Source: an uncultured Clostridiaceae bacterium (GTDB taxonomy: Bacteria > Bacillota > Clostridia > Lachnospirales > Lachnospiraceae). Taken from it: a DNA stretch of 11,362 nucleotides. The stretch spans positions 1 through 11,362 of the forward strand of contig CAMWMT010000041.1 of NCBI GenBank assembly GCA_947175375.1. The letters run 5' to 3'. The position numbers and the translations under genes are program-made. A model generated the notes under the pieces. The model was not told where the DNA came from, ran no database searches, and was given only the letters and a program-made list of their open reading frames with translations. This document shows, piece after piece, positions 1-5,502 of this stretch (within the stretch, counting starts at the first letter, position 1; the number at the start of each line of letters is the position of its first letter).

Positions 1-86
1 CTTACATACAACTGCTCCGCCAGATCATCCTGCGTCATATTTTTTTCTTTTCTGAGCACCCGGATCGTCTTCCCTACATTTGCCAT
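1..86 (-). CDS. XRE-family helix-turn-helix regulator, N-terminal fragment
   Basis: Only the first 28 codons lie in the window; the gene continues past the left edge. The visible peptide begins MANVGKTIRVLRKEKNMTQD and goes on DLAEQLYV. This is the standard start of an XRE/Cro-C1 helix-turn-helix: a basic first helix (IRVLRKEK), then MTQDDLAEQL as the second helix leading into the recognition helix. Such proteins are usually cytoplasmic DNA-binding repressors. The start at base 86 is chosen because AGAGGTGA sits just upstream (minus strand, about bases 91-98) with good spacing. The gene is divergent from the rtcB unit, so it may regulate that unit, itself, or neither. The fold call is firm; the effector domain and target cannot be seen. 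Confidence 0.8.
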   Translation of the reverse strand, partial: MANVGKTIRVLRKEKNMTQDDLAEQLYV

Positions 87-107
87 ATGATCACCTCTTT
101 CGTTCTT

Positions 108-136
108 ATGGTAACCTTTTTTATGGAAAATGTCAC
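108..136 (-). promoter_or_regulatory. Probable promoter of the XRE regulator gene
   Basis: Reading the minus strand, GTGACA (bases 136-131) is followed by 17 bases and then TACCAT (bases 113-108). That is five of six matches to the -35 consensus and four of six to the -10, with ideal spacing, about 20 bases upstream of the XRE start codon. This is a pattern match only. Confidence 0.4.
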
Positions 137-152
137 GCAAAGGTTCTTTGCG
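136..152. promoter_or_regulatory. Perfect dyad, candidate operator of the XRE regulator
   Basis: CGCAAAG and CTTTGCG form a perfect 7-bp inverted repeat separated by GTT. The dyad touches the -35 hexamer of the probable XRE promoter, a typical place for a repressor to bind its own promoter. It also lies between the two divergent transcription units, about 76 bases upstream of the rtcB -35. Its role as operator is inference; it could also be a short hairpin. Confidence 0.4.
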
Positions 153-227
153 CCCTGATTTTACCTCAATATCATTTGGTTAATCCCCTGAGCCAGCGGC
201 TAATGAAAGAGTGTAAACAAAAAATTC

Positions 228-256
228 TTGACTTTCTGCTTTGAGGGTTTTATACT
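228..256 (+). promoter_or_regulatory. Sigma-70/SigA-type promoter of the rtcB unit
   Basis: TTGACT (228-233) and TATACT (251-256) are separated by exactly 17 bases, each one base from consensus. Transcription would begin near base 263, leaving about 39 bases before the leader ORF and about 290 before rtcB. It is the best promoter-like sequence seen upstream of the RNA-ligase genes. Confidence 0.7.
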
Positions 257-301
257 ACGCATTGGAAACCTGTAAACCTGACGAAAGAAAGGAGGACAAT
301 T

Positions 302-388
302 ATGACACATGTAAATCAGTATTTCGACACAATTGCAGCTTTTATTTCCCGCAGAGGTCAGATTGTCCGTCCATTGATCCAGTATTAA
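302..388 (+). CDS. Short leader ORF, 28 residues, upstream of rtcB
   Basis: ATG at 302 is preceded by AGGAGG (290-295) with 6 bases of spacing, one of the best ribosome binding sites in the window, and it is the first start codon after the predicted transcription start. The peptide starts MTHVNQYFDTIAAFISRR and ends LIQY before TAA at 386-388. I recognise no family, and there is no membrane segment or run of one amino acid that would suggest classical amino-acid attenuation. It is followed by 164 bases of structured leader and then rtcB. It may be a true small protein, a regulatory leader peptide, or the broken start of a lost gene: the same frame stays open for eight more codons after the TAA. 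The strong ribosome site is the main support. Confidence 0.45.
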   Translation: MTHVNQYFDTIAAFISRRGQIVRPLIQY

Positions 389-552
389 CAGGCTGTTCAG
401 ACAATCTACGCATAAAGAGCCGTTCTTTTTTATGGTGCCTCTGCGTCCATGCAGGGGTATTTTTGTGCCCGTACGGAGGGATTTCTGTGTTGCACGGATC
501 TCCGGGAGTGCGGGCCTGCCTTCCCTGTGATCTGAAAACAGAAAGGAATGAC
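389..552 (+). promoter_or_regulatory. Structured leader between the short ORF and rtcB
   Basis: No coding frame with its own ribosome site is visible here. CCTCTGC (438-444) and GCAGGGG (451-457) can form a 7-bp stem with one G-U pair and a 6-base loop, extendable by weaker pairs, followed by TATTTTTG. This looks like a weak intrinsic terminator. GCAGG at 451-455 could pair instead with CCTGC at 515-519, which would disrupt that stem. Further short dyads are CCGTACGG (469-476) and GCAC/GTGC around 492-511. The arrangement would suit attenuation of rtcB, but no known riboswitch or leader class was recognised. Confidence 0.35.
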
Positions 553-1671
553 ATGAAAGAGATACACGGCACTTACACTTCTGCGAACATTTTCACAGAT
601 TCCATAGACCAGTATGCCCTGGCGCAGGTTCAGATGATCTGCGACCACGAGTGCGCGGAGGGCAGCCGCATCCGCGTTATGCCGGATGTGCACCCGGGGA
701 AAGTCGGGCCCATCGGGCTTACCATGACGTTTCGGGACCGGATGCTCCCGGCTCTCGTGGGCATCGACATCGGCTGCGGCATGACCTGCGCGGTCCTGGG
801 GACGAAAATAATTGAATACCAGCGGCTGGATACGGTCATCCGGGAGCAGATTCCGGGCGGCATGTCTATACATCGGACACCCCACAGCCGGGGGATTGAT
901 TTTCCGTACGAAAAACTGGAATGTGCGGAACATATCCATCTGGAAAAGACCATGTGCAGCATGGGGACTCTGGGAGGCGGCAATCATTTTATCGAGATCG
1001 ACCGGGATGAGGATGGTATCCATTATCTGACAATCCACACCGGGAGCCGGCGGCTGGGAAAAGAAATGGCGGAGCACTACCTCCGTCTGGGACAGAGAGA
1101 ATTAAAGTCCCGGGGGATTTCTACGCCTTATCCCATGATCTGGCTGGAGGGAACGCTCCTCTCCTGCTATCTGCGTGATCTGGCTGTCGTACAGGATTAT
1201 GCTGCTCAGAATCGGCTGGCAATCCTGGAGACCCTGTGTAAATATATGAAATGGAAACCGACGGATGTCTTTTCCTGTCCTCATAATTATGTGGAGCAGG
1301 AAGGGGACGGAGATCTTCTGAGAAAGGGGGCGGTCTCCGCCCGAAAGGGCGAACGGATCCTGATTCCCGCCAACATGCGGGATGGGATCCTGCTGGCAGT
1401 CGGCAAAGGCAATCCTGAATGGAACTACTCCGCACCCCACGGCTCCGGAAGAATCCTGAAGAGAGAGGATGTGGCAAAAAAGCACACGCTCTCTCAGTTC
1501 CGAGCGGAGATGAAAGGAATCCACTGTTCCTGTATCAGTAAGGAGACGCTGGACGAGGCGCCTTTTGCCTATCGGAATATCCGGGAAATCGCTTCCCTGA
1601 TCGAAGAAACGGTAGAGATGCAAAAAATATTAACACCTGTTTATAATTATAAAGCAGGTAGCCGTTCCTGA
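553..1671 (+). CDS. rtcB: RtcB-family 3'-phosphate RNA ligase
   Basis: RtcB enzymes join RNA ends carrying a 2',3'-cyclic phosphate or 3'-phosphate to a 5'-hydroxyl, using GTP and manganese through a guanylylated histidine; they serve RNA repair in bacteria. The 372-residue protein shows the family landmarks in order: GIDIGCGM (70-77, metal ligands D72 and C75), GGGNHFIEI (141-149, N144 and H145), HTGSRRLG (162-169, H162), CPHNYVE (242-248, H244) and APHGSGR (294-300), whose H296 should be the guanylylated nucleophile. All catalytic positions look intact. Start 553 is chosen because GAAAGGA (541-547) is well spaced and homologues begin at this point; the frame is open 104 codons further upstream, but that part has no RtcB character. 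The length fits the shorter bacterial RtcB class. No archease gene is visible nearby. It is the first large gene of a unit with zinc-finger, AAA+ and VWA genes. Confidence 0.93.
   Translation: MKEIHGTYTSANIFTDSIDQYALAQVQMICDHECAEGSRIRVMPDVHPGKVGPIGLTMTFRDRMLPALVGIDIGCGMTCAVLGTKIIEYQRLDTVIREQIPGGMSIHRTPHSRGIDFPYEKLECAEHIHLEKTMCSMGTLGGGNHFIEIDRDEDGIHYLTIHTGSRRLGKEMAEHYLRLGQRELKSRGISTPYPMIWLEGTLLSCYLRDLAVVQDYAAQNRLAILETLCKYMKWKPTDVFSCPHNYVEQEGDGDLLRKGAVSARKGERILIPANMRDGILLAVGKGNPEWNYSAPHGSGRILKREDVAKKHTLSQFRAEMKGIHCSCISKETLDEAPFAYRNIREIASLIEETVEMQKILTPVYNYKAGSRS
1635..1659. repeat. Long near-perfect palindrome in the rtcB 3' end
   Basis: TTTATAATTATAAA (1640-1653) is a perfect 14-bp palindrome. 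It is flanked by ACCTG (1635-1639) and CAGGT (1655-1659), with one extra G at 1654. As RNA it can form a ten-pair hairpin with a single bulge and an AATT loop. It overlaps codons for the conserved VYNYKA tail of RtcB, so some of it is set by protein sequence. No U tract follows, so it is not a standard terminator. Confidence 0.5.
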
Positions 1672-1876
1672 ACGCCTGTCTCTGCAGGCCGTACGGAGCA
1701 TATATTTGTATAGAAACACATCTATCTGATATGGAAGAAAACGGACTGCTTTCTGAATATATACCAATGAACGAAAAGACCTGCAGGTAATGAAATGTAT
1801 AACGAGTGAACACACCTCTATGTGTCATGAAAATGGCAGATGAATGTGTCCAAAACTATAAGAAAGGACCACCATT
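1672..1876 (+). other. 205-base intergenic stretch with nested inverted repeats
   Basis: No gene was found here. Several complementary blocks nest inside one another: CTGCAGG (1682-1688) with CCTGCAG (1780-1786), CCGT (1689-1692) with ACGG (1741-1744), CATAT (1699-1703) with ATATG (1729-1733), and ATAGA (1710-1714) with TCTAT (1721-1725). A competing hairpin is GCCTG (1674-1678) with CAGGC (1685-1689). ACACA/TGTGT flanks 1811-1825. The gap is long for an operon of this kind and may hold a structured RNA or processing site. No known RNA class or convincing promoter was recognised. Confidence 0.3.
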
Positions 1877-2056
1877 ATGGCAAAATACAGAGAGACACCC
1901 TGTAAATATTATCTGGCGCTCGGCCAGTGCACCAAAGGCCGCGACGCATGTCACAGGACCTATTGCCAACACTGCGGAAAATATGTGCCCCGTGCCAGAG
2001 TACGTCACATCAATAAAAAGAAACTGTACAATCAGAAGGAAAGGGGGCGATACTGA
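1877..2056 (+). CDS. Small CCCH-like zinc-finger protein, 59 residues
   Basis: This 59-residue basic protein starts MAKYRETPCKYYLALGQC. Its cysteines are C9, C18, C25, C30 and C33, with H26 and H32 between them. The first part (C-x8-C-x6-CH) resembles the CCCH fingers of RNA-binding proteins such as tristetraprolin, and C30-x2-C33 forms a CxxC knuckle. The tail (VRHINKKKLYNQKERGRY) is strongly basic. These traits suggest a zinc-binding, possibly RNA-binding protein; that function is inference. AGAAAGGA (1861-1868) provides a ribosome site, and its stop codon overlaps the AAA+ ATPase start as TGATG, so the two are translationally coupled. Sitting between an RNA ligase and an AAA+/VWA pair, it could be the RNA-recognition adaptor of the set. 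The reading frame is well supported; the biochemical role is unproven. Confidence 0.85.
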   Translation: MAKYRETPCKYYLALGQCTKGRDACHRTYCQHCGKYVPRARVRHINKKKLYNQKERGRY

Positions 2057-3102
2057 TGAATCTTGCTGTCAGTGTCACACAGGAGGAACTTCTGGTGCTG
2101 CTCCTTCACGTGGCTCCGGTCCGCCCGGTCTTTATCTGGGGCGCGCCGGGCATTGGCAAATCCTCTCTTGTAGAGACTTTTGCCGATTCCGTCGGGCTTC
2201 CCTGCATCTCTCTTCTGGGCAGCCAACTGGCTCCGGAGGATATCATCGGCATTCCCCAGATCCAGGAGGATGTCAGCACCTTCCTTCCGCCGAAGATGAT
2301 TGCCAGAAAGGAACCCTACTGTCTGTTCCTGGATGAACTTAATGCTTGCTCTCAGGAGGTGCAGAAGGCTTTCTATTCTCTGATCCATGAACACCGGATC
2401 GGAGAATACCATCTACCCCAGGGCAGCATCGTCATCGGAGCTGGCAACCGCACCCAGGATTCGGCCATTGTCAAGAGCATGTCTTCTGCCCTGATCAACC
2501 GGATGTTCCATGTGGAATTAAAAGCCGACAGCGCTCAGTGGCTCACCTGGGCTTATGCACAGGAGCTTCATCCATATGTGACCGACTACATCAGCCAGCG
2601 CCCGGATCATCTCTTCTCTCCTCCGCCTAAAACGGAGGAACCCTATTCCACGCCCCGCTCCTGGCATATGCTGAGCGATGCCCTGAAAGAGTATGACGGC
2701 TGCCCGGATGAACATACGCTGAAGCTTCTCGCCTACGGTATGCTCTCCGCCCAGCATGCGGGCATGTTTCTTGCCTACACCAGACAGTTGAAAGACCGCC
2801 ATCTGCTCTCGGATATCATAAAAGGAGATGCCCGCTGGCCCTCCAAAGCCGGTGAACGGGATGTCCTGTATTTTCTCGCCCAATCCTTCCGTGCGCAGCT
2901 TCTGCATGATCTCCCGAAAGACCGGCAGAAGCTGAACCATGAGACGCAGTACCTGACCCATCGGGCAAAAGCTCTGATGAAGGAACTGTCCCGGATCAAT
3001 CAGGAGATCGCCCAGATGGTCGTCACTTCGGACGGGGAGAAATCGCTGCCGGACTGGTTCCTGATCGAGATCGTCCGGGACCTGCCAAGGCTGGTCTCCT
3101 GA
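2056..3102 (+). CDS. MoxR-type AAA+ ATPase
   Basis: This cytoplasmic ATPase of 348 residues has Walker A GAPGIGKS (29-36), Walker B CLFLDE (89-94), sensor 1 in GAGNR (N131), a probable arginine finger in LINRM (R149) and the STPRSW sensor-2 region (R201). The order and spacing are typical of MoxR-family AAA+ proteins, which form hexameric rings and usually work with a VWA-domain partner to remodel or activate a substrate. The VWA partner is encoded 60 bases downstream. The start at 2056 has an AAGGGGG ribosome site and overlaps the stop of the zinc-finger gene by one base, implying coupled translation. All ATP-binding and hydrolysis residues appear intact. The C-terminal 120 residues are helical and contain no motif I can name. 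The exact substrate is unknown; linkage to rtcB suggests a role around damaged RNA or ribonucleoproteins. Confidence 0.9.
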   Translation: MNLAVSVTQEELLVLLLHVAPVRPVFIWGAPGIGKSSLVETFADSVGLPCISLLGSQLAPEDIIGIPQIQEDVSTFLPPKMIARKEPYCLFLDELNACSQEVQKAFYSLIHEHRIGEYHLPQGSIVIGAGNRTQDSAIVKSMSSALINRMFHVELKADSAQWLTWAYAQELHPYVTDYISQRPDHLFSPPPKTEEPYSTPRSWHMLSDALKEYDGCPDEHTLKLLAYGMLSAQHAGMFLAYTRQLKDRHLLSDIIKGDARWPSKAGERDVLYFLAQSFRAQLLHDLPKDRQKLNHETQYLTHRAKALMKELSRINQEIAQMVVTSDGEKSLPDWFLIEIVRDLPRLVS

Positions 3103-3162
3103 GATTCCGGGATAACATGCACAGGAACGGCCACAGTAATTCAACAGGAGAAAACATCTATC

Positions 3163-5016
3163 ATGAAAAAAGAGAAAAGTAAAAAAAGAATATCTCCGAC
3201 AGAAGAAAATATCAGGGAAGGGCTTCAGATCGTGCGAGCACATCCGCTTTTTGGCTCCCTTTCTCTGGAATACTGCCTGACCAGCAGGGAGGTCCTTGGC
3301 AGGGAAGGAGCGGCCAGAGTGGATATTCGCAACCGGATCTGGCTGAACAGACAAATTCTCTTATCCCCTGCCCAGTGGGCTTGGATCATCGCCCACTGCC
3401 AGCTTCATCACTCCTTTGGACATTTTGATGCTCGGTACATGCCCGGATATTCTGCTGCCGGGGACGGGCAGGAAAAGGTACGGAAGCCGGCATTTCAGAA
3501 GGCTCTTTGGAACACAGCCTGTGATATTTATATCGCAAAATTTCTAGCAGATATCCGATTCGGGAAGCCGATCTGTGAAAATCCTGCAGAACGCTTTCCC
3601 GGAAGCCTTCAGTCGGAGCAGAACATCTACCAGTATCTGTGTGAGCATGGGGGAGCACCGGAGCTTCCATATTATGGGACGGCTTCTCCCCATGCCATGG
3701 ACATGGATGGTCTGGAGCATCCGCTGACTTATCCCGTTGGAAAAGACAATCCGCATGTGAGCCGCTTTGCCTGGGCCCTGTCGCACAGTGTCTCTCACAC
3801 GATCCAACAGGCAGGAGGAGCACTCCTGAATGAGCAGAAGAAAACAAGAGGCAGTCAGGCAGCAGAATGGTTCGTCAGCCACTATCCTCTGCTGGGCGCA
3901 CTTGCCGCCGCCTTCCGGATCATAGAGGACCAGAATCTCTGTCACCGGTATGAAATCCGGATCGCCGCCATCGATATGGAACTGGGAGAGATCTACGTCA
4001 ATCCTGCTCTCCGGCTTTCTGAAGAAGAGCTTCATTTTGTACTGGCCCATGAATATCTTCACGCCGGACTCCAGCATCAGAGACGCTGTCAGGGACGGGA
4101 TCCTTATCTGTGGAACATCGCCTGCGATTATGTCATCAATGCATGGCTTACAGAGATGGGGATTGGCGTGATGCCCGACCAAGGGCTTCTTCATGATGAA
4201 AGCCTAAAGGAATTGTCTGCAGAGACCATTTATGACCTGCTGATCCGGGACCTGAAGAAAAGCCGGAAGCTGCAGAATCTAAGAGGTTATGGCAAAGGAG
4301 AATTTTTGAACCGCCCGGATGCCTGCGGATGGGATACTGCCAAAAAAGGAGTCTCCCTGGACGAATTCTGCCGAAACGCACTGGCACAGGGACTGGAATT
4401 CGTGACTTCATCAGGGAGAGGAACGATCCCTGCCGGGCTCATCGAGGAGATCCGTGCCCTCTCCATGCCGCCGATCCCCTGGGGTGTGAAGCTGGCGAGG
4501 TGGTTTGACACGTATTTTCCACCGCTGGAAAAATTACGGACTTATGCGCGTCCCAGCAGGCGGCAGGGATCCACACCGCATATCCCAAGGCCCCGTTATG
4601 TCCGTCCGGACATCCCTGCAGACAGCCGGACCTTCGGCGTCATTATCGACACCTCCGGTTCCATGTCCACCAAAGACATCGGCAAAGCGCTCGGAAGCAT
4701 CGCCAGCTACGCAGCCGCCAGAGAAGTCCCTTTCGCCCGGATCATTTTCTGTGATGCTGCAGCCTACGACGCTGGATACCTGTCACCGGACGAGATCGCT
4801 GGCAGAGTCACGGTACGCGGAAGAGGCGGCACCTGCCTGCAGCCGGGCGTGGACCTGCTGGAGAAAGCCCCGGATTTTCCCAAGGACGGACCGATCCTGC
4901 TCATCACGGACGGATGGATCGAGCGAGACCTCCGTGTACACAGAAATCATGCCTTTCTAATTCCGCAGGGACGAAGCCTTCCGTTTCGGGCAAGGGAGGT
5001 GTTTTATTTCAGCTAA
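3163..5016 (+). CDS. Tandem zincin metallopeptidase-like and VWA protein (DUF2201 type)
   Basis: The 617-residue protein has a C-terminal VWA-like domain with a complete MIDAS metal site: DTSGS (D496, S498, S500), GGT (T557) and TDG (D583). VWA domains of this type partner MoxR ATPases, one of which lies just upstream. Before it is a zincin-like domain with HEYLH (296-300) and a WNIACD block (317-322, D322 a possible third ligand), as in the DUF2201 putative metallopeptidase family. The N-terminal part repeats this domain: HCQLH (78-82) and WNTACD (116-121) align with it, as do VDIRNRIWLN and IDMELGEIYVN upstream. In the first copy the catalytic glutamate is cysteine, so it is probably not active. 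No signal peptide or membrane segment is seen. The start at 3163 has CAGGAG (3145-3150), 12 bases away, which is rather far. A peptidase activity is plausible but not shown by sequence alone. Confidence 0.88.
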   Translation: MKKEKSKKRISPTEENIREGLQIVRAHPLFGSLSLEYCLTSREVLGREGAARVDIRNRIWLNRQILLSPAQWAWIIAHCQLHHSFGHFDARYMPGYSAAGDGQEKVRKPAFQKALWNTACDIYIAKFLADIRFGKPICENPAERFPGSLQSEQNIYQYLCEHGGAPELPYYGTASPHAMDMDGLEHPLTYPVGKDNPHVSRFAWALSHSVSHTIQQAGGALLNEQKKTRGSQAAEWFVSHYPLLGALAAAFRIIEDQNLCHRYEIRIAAIDMELGEIYVNPALRLSEEELHFVLAHEYLHAGLQHQRRCQGRDPYLWNIACDYVINAWLTEMGIGVMPDQGLLHDESLKELSAETIYDLLIRDLKKSRKLQNLRGYGKGEFLNRPDACGWDTAKKGVSLDEFCRNALAQGLEFVTSSGRGTIPAGLIEEIRALSMPPIPWGVKLARWFDTYFPPLEKLRTYARPSRRQGSTPHIPRPRYVRPDIPADSRTFGVIIDTSGSMSTKDIGKALGSIASYAAAREVPFARIIFCDAAAYDAGYLSPDEIAGRVTVRGRGGTCLQPGVDLLEKAPDFPKDGPILLITDGWIERDLRVHRNHAFLIPQGRSLPFRAREVFYFS

Positions 5017-5049
5017 AGGAGCAGAGGCTTCCAACACACCCCTGCTCCT
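5017..5049. repeat. Inverted repeat just after the VWA gene
   Basis: AGGAGCAG (5017-5024) and CTGCTCCT (5042-5049) form a perfect 8-bp stem with a 17-base loop, starting directly after the VWA stop codon. No T tract follows, so it is a weak terminator at best. It may protect the 3' end of the operon transcript. Confidence 0.4.
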
Positions 5050-5056
5050 GTCATTC

Positions 5057-5076
5057 CATACGCCATCTGGCGTATG
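5057..5076. terminator. Hairpin between convergent units
   Basis: CATACGCC and GGCGTATG form a perfect 8-bp stem around an ATCT loop. It lies between the end of the VWA gene (plus) and the end of the DUF1540 gene (minus), so it could end transcription from both sides. Neither side has a good T tract; the plus side continues ATTGTTCACTTTC. The structure is firm, the terminator role moderate. Confidence 0.5.
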
Positions 5077-5109
5077 ATTGTTCACTTTCATTCCTACGCT
5101 GCACTTTCC

Positions 5110-5430
5110 TTATTTACAGTCACACCGGAATGTCGCGCACTCCGTCTGGTCACTACAACAGGCGTTGGAGCCTGACACCTGAATCTGGTCCGCATGGCAT
5201 TTGCAGGACTGGTTATGGGTACAGGTGGTTGCGTCGCAGGATACTTCCGTAGGCTTGCTGGGGATATCGTCCGCGTTGCGGGTCCCGTCATACTTCCGCT
5301 CACGGAAGCTGTCACAGCTGGTCTGGTCCGTTACCTTTGCGTTGCGGCCGCCCACATGGATGTTGTCTTTGCAGCAGCTGTTATCCTTATTATAGGTACA
5401 ATTTACGACTGAACAGTCTAATCTTGTCAT
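5110..5430 (-). CDS. DUF1540 protein with two cysteine-rich repeats
   Basis: The protein has 106 residues and 14 cysteines arranged as two copies of the DUF1540 module. Copy 1 runs from C6 (CSVVNCTYN) to C39 (TSCDSF); copy 2 runs from C65 (CDATTCTHN) to C98 (TECATF). Each has the family pattern C-x4-C, more cysteines, an IxVxG strand, then T-x-C-x(2)-F. The family is common in Clostridia and presumed to bind metal; its function is unknown. I chose the ATG at 5430 because AGGAGG (5444-5439) is 8 bases from it, whereas the ATG at 5436 has only 2 bases of spacing; starting there would add two residues. It lies 72 bases after the end of the AraC gene on the same strand and could be co-transcribed with it. 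The ending CDCK is an extra cysteine pair outside the repeats. Confidence 0.9.
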   Translation of the reverse strand: MTRLDCSVVNCTYNKDNSCCKDNIHVGGRNAKVTDQTSCDSFRERKYDGTRNADDIPSKPTEVSCDATTCTHNQSCKCHADQIQVSGSNACCSDQTECATFRCDCK

Positions 5431-5502
5431 GTTCATGTCCTCCTTCAGATTGTGATAAAGATAGTATCCTGAGTCTGAAGAAAATTATGCGGATTTTTCT
5501 GT

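Noticed and set aside
241..552. Upstream extension of the rtcB frame by 104 codons from a TTG
   Set aside because: The extension has no RtcB similarity or ribosome site, overlaps the predicted -10 and transcription start, and contains the short leader ORF in another frame. The ATG at 553 has a proper ribosome site and matches the usual RtcB start.
1682..1786. Y RNA or tRNA-like gene in the gap after rtcB
   Set aside because: Nested pairing exists, but no T-loop, acceptor-type 3' end or known Y RNA motif was found, so it is reported only as structured intergenic sequence.
302..1828. Inverted 9-mer pair ATGACACAT (302-310) and ATGTGTCAT (1820-1828)
   Set aside because: A single 9-base match is expected many times by chance in 11 kb, and the flanks do not match.
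1806..2336. 176-codon plus-strand ORF across the zinc-finger and AAA+ gene starts
   Set aside because: It lacks a ribosome site, overlaps two well-supported genes in another frame, and its product has no recognisable domain.
2518..3354. 278-codon minus-strand ORF across the AAA+ and VWA genes
   Set aside because: It is antisense to two genes with clear catalytic motifs and shows no domain or start signal of its own.
5434..5436. ATG at 5436 as start of the DUF1540 gene
   Set aside because: Only 2 bases separate it from AGGAGG; the ATG at 5430 has the normal 8-base spacing. The difference is two residues.
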